Assembly (NCBI GenBank): GCA_965232285.1 | Contig: CBDDPL010000004.1 | Coordinates: forward strand, 248,001 to 312,000 | Origin: Denitrobaculum sp965232285 | GTDB taxonomy: Bacteria > Pseudomonadota > Alphaproteobacteria > Kiloniellales > Kiloniellaceae | DNA length: 64,000 bases | Reading direction: 5' to 3' | Shown: piece after piece, positions 58,985-64,000 of the stretch | Position numbering within the stretch: the stretch's first letter is position 1 | Layout: each line of letters starts with the position of its first letter | Notes under the pieces: generated by a model | Databases searched by the model: none | What the model was told of the DNA's origin: nothing | The model's input: the letters and a program-made list of their open reading frames with translations, nothing else | Translations under genes and position numbers: made by a program

Positions 58985-59872
58985 TCACTCGGCCGCGAGC
59001 GGCGGGTTCAGGAGGGAGGAGTCCAGGGCGCCGAGGCGCTGGATCAGCGCGCGCATCTCGCCGGCGAGGCGCGGCAGGCCGGGGCCGCGCCGCAGGCTGG
59101 CCTCGTCCATATAGATGTCCCGGGAAATCTCGATCTGGAGCACGTGAACGCCCTCGGCCGGATGACCGTAGTGGGTCGTGATGAAGCCACCGGCGTAGGG
59201 CTTGTTCAGCCCGACCCGGTATCCGCAGGCCCGCAGCACCGCCGCCGCGCTGCCCGTGATGGCAGCGCCGCAGCTTTCGCCGTGATGATCGCCCAGCACG
59301 AAGTCGAGGCGGTTCCGGTCGTCCGGCGCGCCCATCATGGTCGAAAAGGAGGGCATGGAGTGGCAGTCGATCACGATGCAGTAGCCGAACTTTTCGCGCG
59401 TGCTGTCGATCAGAGACCGCAGGGCGGCATGATAGGGGTAGTAGCAGTCGCGAATCCGCGCCTCGACCTCGGCAAAGGTCAGTTTGCCGCGGTAGATGTC
59501 GATTCCATTGGCGACGACCTTCGCGATGGTGCCGAGACCGGCCGCGATGCGGGGTGAGTGGGTGTTGACGAACTCCGGCAGGGCTTCGTCGAACATAGTG
59601 GGGTCGAGCTCGAAGGGTTCCCGGTTCACATCGACGTAGGCCCGCGGAAAGCGGGCACGCAGCAAAGGAGCACCGCAGTCGGGCGCCGCGCGAAAGATCT
59701 CATCCACGAAGCTGTCCTCGGAGCGGCGCAGGCTGGTGGGGTCCAGGCGGGACCTGGCGACGAAGTCGTCGGGATAGTCACTGCCGCTGTGGGGCGAGGA
59801 GAAGACCAGAGGGATGGTCTGTTCTCTCGGTGTCAGGATTTCGTGGCGGTCTTTGCCGGCCGCACCGGGCAT
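58985..59872 (-). CDS. N-formylglutamate amidohydrolase
   Basis: The 295-residue protein, counted from ATG 59872 (MPGAAGKDRHEILTPREQ), has the family motif VFSSPHSGSDYPDDF, RFPRAYVDVNREPFELDPTMF, the metal-site His in VIDCHSMPS and LGDHHGESC, and the LQIEISRDIYMDE segment. It removes formate from N-formylglutamate, the last step of one histidine pathway, or acts on related formyl amino acids. It stands beside cpdR, a linkage common in alphaproteobacteria. The start is uncertain; the frame is open to 60016. Confidence 0.86.
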   Translation of the reverse strand: MPGAAGKDRHEILTPREQTIPLVFSSPHSGSDYPDDFVARSRLDPTSLRRSEDSFVDEIFRAAPDCGAPLLRARFPRAYVDVNREPFELDPTMFDEALPEFVNTHSPRIAAGLGTIAKVVANGIDIYRGKLTFAEVEARIRDCYYPYHAALRSLIDSTREKFGYCIVIDCHSMPSFSTMMGAPDDRNRLDFVLGDHHGESCGAAITGSAAAVLRACGYRVGLNKPYAGGFITTHYGHPAEGVHVLQIEISRDIYMDEASLRRGPGLPRLAGEMRALIQRLGALDSSLLNPPLAAE

Positions 59873-60226
59873 CCGCCTGAAGAGGAGCTTTGGTCGCTTG
59901 CTTCGAACCAATTGAATTCCTTTACATCTATGGCCGATCGCAGAGCGCCTCGGCGAAGCTGACCCACCTCTCTCCCTAGTCTGACATGCCCGGCGCAAAG
60001 CGGAAAGTCGTAACAAGTGGAAATAGGCGCCAAGTTGTTTCTATCAAGCCTTGGTCTTGCACCGGGATGATATGTTAAAGACTAATTAGCAGATATGGCA
60101 TAGGCTCCTCGTCGGTCTGTTGGCATGCTCGTAGCTTGACGTGCCGCTTCCGTTTAAGCAGGAGTTAACCTTGGTCCGGCGGGCTTCGCGCCGGGCAACG
60201 GCTTAAGGCGAACGACGCAGGGTACG
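59873..60226. other. Intergenic region before cpdR, no gene seen
   Basis: This 354-bp gap separates the amidohydrolase and cpdR genes, which are divergent. No reliable gene is visible; the open stretch at 59872-60016 is only the frame of the amidohydrolase read upstream. The main feature is a CtrA-like box at 60075-60089 (TTAA-N7-TTAG) and a nearby GTTAAC at 60166-60171. Both promoters should lie here. Confidence 0.5.
60075..60089 (+). promoter_or_regulatory. CtrA-like box upstream of cpdR
   Basis: TTAAAGACTAATTAG matches TTAA-N7-TTAA except for the last base. It lies 138 bp before the cpdR start. CpdR controls CtrA proteolysis in Caulobacter, so CtrA feedback here would be sensible. Binding is inference. 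Confidence 0.4.
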
Positions 60227-60586
60227 ATGGCGCAGATTCTATTGGCAGAAGACGACGACTCCATGCGGGACTTCCTGGCGAAGGCGCTCCGCCGTGCCGG
60301 TCACGAGGTTGAAGCCGTCGGCGACGGCCTCGACGCAATGGAAAGCCTGAGCCAGTCGCCGGTCGATTTACTGCTGGCTGATGTTGTCATGCCAGGTCTC
60401 GACGGCATCGAACTGGCGCGCCGTGCCGCGCAGGAGCAACCCGGCATCAAGGTGATGTTCATCACCGGGTTTGCCGCCGTTGCCCTGAAGAATCGGGAGC
60501 AGGCCCCAAAGGGCGCGCGCGTGCTTTCCAAGCCTTTCCATCTGCGCGAACTGGTCGACCAGATCGACGTCATGCTGAGCGCCTGA
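60227..60586 (+). CDS. cpdR: CpdR: single-domain receiver controlling ClpXP-dependent CtrA proteolysis
   Basis: The 119-residue protein is a receiver alone. The acidic pocket is AEDDDS (residues 7-12), the phosphoacceptor Asp52 lies in LLLADVVMPGLDGIELARRA, the Thr is in VMFITGFAAVAL and the Lys is in VLSKPFHLRELVDQ. The tail matches CpdR of Caulobacter closely, including MFITGFAAVAL and SKPFHLR. Unphosphorylated CpdR brings ClpXP to CtrA and other substrates, linking cell cycle to proteolysis. It is divergent from the N-formylglutamate amidohydrolase gene. Confidence 0.92.
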   Translation: MAQILLAEDDDSMRDFLAKALRRAGHEVEAVGDGLDAMESLSQSPVDLLLADVVMPGLDGIELARRAAQEQPGIKVMFITGFAAVALKNREQAPKGARVLSKPFHLRELVDQIDVMLSA

Positions 60587-60790
60587 TCCGGGACCAGGGA
60601 ATTGCCTTCGGCCTTCTTTCGGGCTCTCTTCGCATTTCGCCGATTGAGCGCCACGAGGGGCTTGCAAAAGCATTGCGATGATGTTACTTCGCCGCCCGTC
60701 AACGTCGTTCGGCGGCGTCTGACCCCAGGAGTTGGCTCGCATCAGCGGACAAGGCACAGCGACATTCATCGTTGCCGCAACTCAAAAATA

Positions 60791-60865
60791 GGGCGTATAG
60801 CTCAGCGGGAGAGCGCCTCGTTGACATCGAGGAGGTCCCTGGTTCAATCCCAGGTACGCCCACCA
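60791..60865 (+). tRNA. tRNA-Val (anticodon GAC)
   Basis: GGGCGTA and TACGCCC pair as the acceptor stem, followed by ACCA, so the CCA end is encoded. The D arm (AGCTCAGCGGGAGAGC), anticodon arm (CCTCGTTGACATCGAGG) with GAC in the loop, and T arm (CCTGGTTCAATCCCAGG) are all normal. GAC reads valine codons. Confidence 0.97.
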
Positions 60866-61176
60866 TTATCCCGAAGTGTAGTGAATCTGTGACTGCCGGC
60901 CGTTATGGCTCGGCGCGTGGCCGGTCGTTTTTTGCTTTCTCTCACTGACAGAGAGAACATTTGTGGTCCTTTGACTAAAAACTCCCGGCAGTTCTTCTTA
61001 GGCTCGGACCCCGTTTGTTTGTGTCCGGTCGTTTAAATTTTAAGGTTGTATTTTTATTGAAGCCCTTTTGCCTTGCCCTCAATATTTTCAGCGAAAACTC
61101 AGGGTTTTGTTCAACCAGGAATTAACATCGTTTTTACTTTATCCGCTTAGGGTTAATATGTTTTCGAGCCGGCGAG
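60866..61176. other. Intergenic region after the tRNA, terminator only
   Basis: After the tRNA terminator near 60933 this 311-bp stretch becomes AT-rich (61020-61150). I see no gene, repeat or structured RNA in it apart from the terminator; it should hold the promoter of the methyltransferase gene that follows. Confidence 0.5.
60896..60933 (+). terminator. Rho-independent terminator after tRNA-Val
   Basis: CCGGCC (60896-60901) pairs with GGCCGG (60919-60924) around a 17-nt loop, followed by TCGTTTTTTG. It lies 31 bp after the tRNA 3' end. Confidence 0.7.
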
Positions 61177-62145
61177 ATGGGCGCCTGGCTTATATCGGAT
61201 TTTATGATGGTTGCGTCAGCCAGCAAGTCTCCCAAAACCAAGATCACGCTGCTTGCCCGGTTGAAGGCGTGGTGGGACGGCTATGAGCTGGCCGTCGTGC
61301 CGCGAGGCTCGGCCGGCGCCCTGGACGGGCCCGGGCATGATGTGCGAGCCGAGCAGCACACCTGGGATTCGCCGCGCGTGCAACTGGTACAGGATGTCTG
61401 GGGGGAGGGTTTCTCTTCTCCCGGCGACAGCGAATATCTCATCGAGATGCTCAAGCCTTTCGCCCTGACGCCGGCCATGAGTGTCATGGAACTGGGCGCC
61501 GGCCTTGGCGGGGCAAGCCGTGTTATGGCGGAGCATTTCGGCGTGTGGGTGACGGCTTTCGAGGCCGACCGTACCTTCGCCGATGCCGGCCTGGAATTGT
61601 CCACCATGGCAGGCCTGGCGAAAAAGGCTCCGGTGGCTGCTTTTGATCCGGAAAACTTCGAATTCAAGGAGATGTCCTGCGACTGCATTTACTCCAAGGA
61701 ACTGCTCTTCACGGTCAAGAAGAAGAAAGAGCTTCTCGGGGTGATCGGTGACGCGCTCAAGGATCGCGGTCAGTTTCTCTTTACCGATTTCGTGAAAGCC
61801 GAAGAGGCCGGGAATAGTGAGGTCCTGGCGGCATGGGTCGATTCGGAGCCCATAGAGCCGAGCCTCTGGAGCGTAAAAGACTATGATATCGAGCTCTCGC
61901 GCCAGAAGATCGAGATTCGCATCACCGAGGACATTACCGACAGTTACCGGGAGATCGTGACCAAGGGTTGGGCCAGCTATCTGGCGTCCGCCGTCCAGGG
62001 CGGGGTGAGTGATGAAATGGCCGAGACCGTGGTTACGGAGGCCGAGCTCTGGGCCCGGCGCGTCAAGGCTTTCGAGAGCGGTGATCTGCGGGTGTGTCGG
62101 ATCTATGGCCTTAAAAAACAGGGAAATCTGCTCTCCGACTGGTGA
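61177..62145 (+). CDS. SAM-dependent methyltransferase of unknown substrate
   Basis: The protein is 322 residues from ATG 61177 (or 313 from ATG 61204). SAM motif I is MSVMELGAGLGGASRVMAEHF near residue 100 and a later acidic residue stands in VTAFEADRTF. The rest (CDCIYSKELLFTVKKKKELLGVIGDALKDRGQFLFTDFVK) resembles cyclopropane- or phosphoethanolamine-type methyltransferases. The tail is helical. Start uncertain: GGCGAG touches the first ATG. It is followed by rpmJ after 131 bp. Confidence 0.78.
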   Translation: MGAWLISDFMMVASASKSPKTKITLLARLKAWWDGYELAVVPRGSAGALDGPGHDVRAEQHTWDSPRVQLVQDVWGEGFSSPGDSEYLIEMLKPFALTPAMSVMELGAGLGGASRVMAEHFGVWVTAFEADRTFADAGLELSTMAGLAKKAPVAAFDPENFEFKEMSCDCIYSKELLFTVKKKKELLGVIGDALKDRGQFLFTDFVKAEEAGNSEVLAAWVDSEPIEPSLWSVKDYDIELSRQKIEIRITEDITDSYREIVTKGWASYLASAVQGGVSDEMAETVVTEAELWARRVKAFESGDLRVCRIYGLKKQGNLLSDW

Positions 62146-62192
62146 GTTGGGCTTCCGTATGGCTTTTATTGGCTTTCGGGCGATGACCGTGG

Positions 62193-62221
62193 TTGACAGG
62201 CCGGGGGGCGTTCCGTATTTT
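62193..62221 (+). promoter_or_regulatory. Promoter of rpmJ
   Basis: A perfect TTGACA (62193-62198) is followed 17 bp later by TATTTT (62216-62221). It lies 56 bp before the rpmJ start codon. Confidence 0.72.
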
Positions 62222-62276
62222 CCCGGCGCTTTCCGGTGGTCCGCGAGAGCGGGCTCAATATGCCGAGGACAGGATT

Positions 62277-62402
62277 ATGAAAGTCGTTAATTCTTTGAAG
62301 ACCGCGAAGCTGCGGGAAAAGGGTTGCCGCGTGGTGCGCCGTCGTGGTCGCGTCTACGTGATCAACAAGAAGAACCCGCGCTTTAAGGCCCGCCAGGGCT
62401 GA
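62277..62402 (+). CDS. rpmJ: 50S ribosomal protein L36
   Basis: The 41-residue protein MKVVNSLKTAKLREKG, then CRVVRRRGRVYVINKKNPRF, is the YkgO-like L36 form. It has one Cys only, so it lacks the four-ligand zinc ribbon of the other L36 type. It has its own TTGACA/TATTTT promoter and AGGA before the ATG, and a 15-bp terminator follows. It stands alone, as in many alphaproteobacteria. Confidence 0.95.
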   Translation: MKVVNSLKTAKLREKGCRVVRRRGRVYVINKKNPRFKARQG

Positions 62403-62450
62403 GGTCTCCTTCAGGCCTGACGCTCCTGGCGTCGGCCTGCCGTACAGCAG

Positions 62451-62490
62451 CAAAGCCGCGCTCCCTTCCGGAGCGCGGCTTTGCTTTGTG
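62451..62490 (+). terminator. Rho-independent terminator of rpmJ
   Basis: GCAAAGCCGCGCTCC and GGAGCGCGGCTTTGC form a perfect 15-bp stem with loop CTTCC, followed by TTTGT. It lies 48 bp after the rpmJ stop. Confidence 0.85.
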
Positions 62491-62781
62491 CTGCGCGGAG
62501 ATTCCCGAATGTTCACGGCTTGCCGGTTGTGCCGCAGCCTTGTCCGCCGGTCATTTCCGACAGAGGGATTGACCAGGGCCTCGTCCGCACCATATTGTCG
62601 CTAAGTGGTAATACCAATTTTGCGGAGGGTTTTTGCATGACCTTCGCGGAAATGGGCTACCTTCGTATCTGTACGTCTGAATGGGCTCGGGGAAGATCGG
62701 CCGCGCAGAGCCGACCACAGAAAGCCGACCACAGAGAGCCGATGGGGCTGTGGGGATTATATCTGGGAGGAGATTCTTGCC

Positions 62782-64000
62782 ATGTTGATGCCGGATCCGG
62801 ATCAGGCGACCATTTCGCGCAAAAGCGAAATCGTCGAGCGGCTGCGCGAGATCGTGCCGGGCGAGGGCGTGATCGCCGATGAGCATGAACTGAAGGTCTA
62901 CGAGAGCGACGGGCTGACCGCCTACCGGCAGCCGCCCCTGATCGCCGTCCTGCCGGAAACCACGGCGCAGGTCAGCGAGGTCCTGAAGTTCTGCAATGCC
63001 GAAGGCATCAAGGTCGTGCCCCGGGGCGCGGGGACGTCGCTGTCCGGCGGCGCGTTGCCCCTGGCCGACGGCATCATCCTGGGCCTCGGAAAATTCAATC
63101 GCATCCTGGAGATCGACTTCGACAACCGCTGCGCCGTTGTCCAGCCCGGCGTAACCAATCTCGGGATCACAAAAGCGGTAGAGGACGACGGCTTCTACTA
63201 TGCGCCTGATCCCTCCAGCCAGATCGCCTGCACCATCGGCGGGAACGTGGCGGAGAACTCTGGTGGCGTGCACTGCCTGAAATACGGCCTGACCACCAAT
63301 AACCTTCTCGGCCTGGAGATGGTGCTGATCGACGGCACGATCCTGCGCATCGGCGGCAAGCATCTCGAAGCCGAGGGTTACGATCTTCTGGGGCTGATGA
63401 CCGGGTCCGAAGGGTTGCTCGGCGTGGTGACCGAGGTGACGGTCCGCCTGCTGAAAAAGCCGGAGACCGCGCGCGCCCTGCTGCTCGGTTTTGCCAGCAG
63501 TGAAGCGGCTGGCGAACTGGTCGCGGCGATCATCGCGGCGGGCATCGTGCCCGGCGGTATGGAGATGATGGACCGGCCGGCGATCCACGCGGCGGAGGAT
63601 TTCGTCCATGCCGGCTATCCTCTCGACGTGGAAGCTCTGCTGATCGTTGAACTGGACGGACCGCAGGCGGAGGTCGATTACCTGATCGAGACCGTCTCTG
63701 CTCTGGCCGATGATAAGGGCGCGGTGACGAAGCGCGTCAGCGAGTCGGAAGAGGAGCGTGCGCGATTCTGGGCCGGCCGGAAGGCCGCTTTCCCGGCCGT
63801 GGGGCGGATTTCGCCCGACTACTACTGCATGGATGGGACGATCCCGCGCAATCAACTGCCCCATGTCCTGCGCCGCATGCGTGAGATGAGTGAGCATTAT
63901 GGTCTGGGAGTCGCCAACGTCTTTCATGCAGGCGACGGCAATCTCCACCCGCTCATTCTTTATGACGCCAATAAAGAGGGTGAACTGCAGAAGGCCGAGG
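62782..64000 (+). CDS. glcD: FAD-binding glycolate/D-lactate oxidase subunit (GlcD family), 3' end outside window
   Basis: About 406 residues are visible, with the C-terminus missing. It starts at ATG 62782 with GGGAGGAG upstream. The PCMH FAD domain shows PRGAGTSLSGGALPLADGI and GGNVAENSGGVHCLKYGLT; the C-terminal cap begins near 240 with GGMEMMDRPAIHAAEDFV and ends at VANVFHAGDGNLHPLI near the window edge, where the conserved His lies. GlcD is the catalytic subunit of glycolate oxidase; glcE and glcF normally follow and should be outside the window. Confidence 0.9.
   Translation, partial: MLMPDPDQATISRKSEIVERLREIVPGEGVIADEHELKVYESDGLTAYRQPPLIAVLPETTAQVSEVLKFCNAEGIKVVPRGAGTSLSGGALPLADGIILGLGKFNRILEIDFDNRCAVVQPGVTNLGITKAVEDDGFYYAPDPSSQIACTIGGNVAENSGGVHCLKYGLTTNNLLGLEMVLIDGTILRIGGKHLEAEGYDLLGLMTGSEGLLGVVTEVTVRLLKKPETARALLLGFASSEAAGELVAAIIAAGIVPGGMEMMDRPAIHAAEDFVHAGYPLDVEALLIVELDGPQAEVDYLIETVSALADDKGAVTKRVSESEEERARFWAGRKAAFPAVGRISPDYYCMDGTIPRNQLPHVLRRMREMSEHYGLGVANVFHAGDGNLHPLILYDANKEGELQKAE

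Noticed and set aside
62709..62743. Short direct repeat of AGCCGACCACAGA before glcD
   Set aside because: Only two and a partial copy, without spacers; not a CRISPR array and no other function evident.
62551..63948. Minus-strand 465-codon frame across the glcD gene
   Set aside because: The plus strand carries a clear FAD-binding oxidase with a good ribosome-binding site; the minus frame is a shadow.

Overview
The window is a GC-rich chromosomal stretch from an alphaproteobacterium, most likely a member of the Rhodospirillales or a neighbouring order. The supports are a bacterial NDUFA12 homologue next to an MlaD/DUF2155 pair, a CpdR-type cell-cycle receiver next to an N-formylglutamate amidohydrolase, a ChvI/ChvG-like two-component pair, CtrA-like TTAA-N7-TTAA boxes, a B12-dependent (class II) ribonucleotide reductase, and many TRAP, ABC and FAD-linked catabolic systems typical of heterotrophic marine or soil alphaproteobacteria. 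No species-level call is possible from sequence alone.

Layout. 1-8.0 kb: a DUF4153 membrane protein (cut by the window edge), nrdJ, then NDUFA12, mlaD, a small unknown and DUF2155. 8.0-19.7 kb: a 2-hydroxyacid / dicarboxylate catabolic region with a GntR-FCD regulator, a GlcD-GlcF fusion dehydrogenase, a serine-glyoxylate-type aminotransferase, a DctPQM TRAP transporter, an atypical enoyl-CoA hydratase, a class III CoA-transferase, a GlcG/HbpS-like protein and a D-2-hydroxyacid dehydrogenase. 20.0-22.4 kb: a Gfo/Idh/MocA dehydrogenase, a methyltransferase and an 865-bp IS5-family element that landed exactly in the shared stop codons of two convergent genes. 22.4-27.9 kb: LysE exporter, GcvT-type demethylating dehydrogenase, FAD oxidoreductase and divergent LysR. 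27.9-36.0 kb: a self-contained regulon joining a RbsABC-like transporter with a LuxP-like binding protein to a complete L-threonate pathway (LtnD, OtnI, OtnK, OtnC) and a LacI regulator, with matching operators at both ends. 36.1-40.1 kb: glutathione transferase, AstE/AspA-family deacylase, a sugar aminotransferase and a UDP-glucuronate-epimerase-like enzyme. 40.1-44.4 kb: PotFGHI polyamine transporter. 44.9-48.6 kb: lipoprotein, response regulator, histidine kinase and a small possible GGDEF-like protein. 48.6-53.7 kb: MATE pump, the DgcN-DgcA-MurI D-glutamate module, and a cobalamin riboswitch driving one small orphan gene. 53.8-64 kb: methyltransferases, a mesaconyl-CoA-hydratase-like protein, a class V PLP enzyme, a lytic transglycosylase, a candidate structured sRNA with an exposed anti-Shine-Dalgarno loop, GNAT, N-formylglutamate amidohydrolase, cpdR, tRNA-Val(GAC), rpmJ and the start of glcD.

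The most interesting items are the LuxP-like ABC transporter wired to tetronate catabolism, the promoter-riboswitch-orphan protein unit near 53.1-53.8 kb, the sRNA candidate near 58.3 kb, the buried ribosome-binding site in front of lysE, and the insertion sequence that preserved both overlapping stop codons. Starts were often moved downstream of the longest reading frame on ribosome-binding-site or family-alignment grounds; such choices are stated in each entry.
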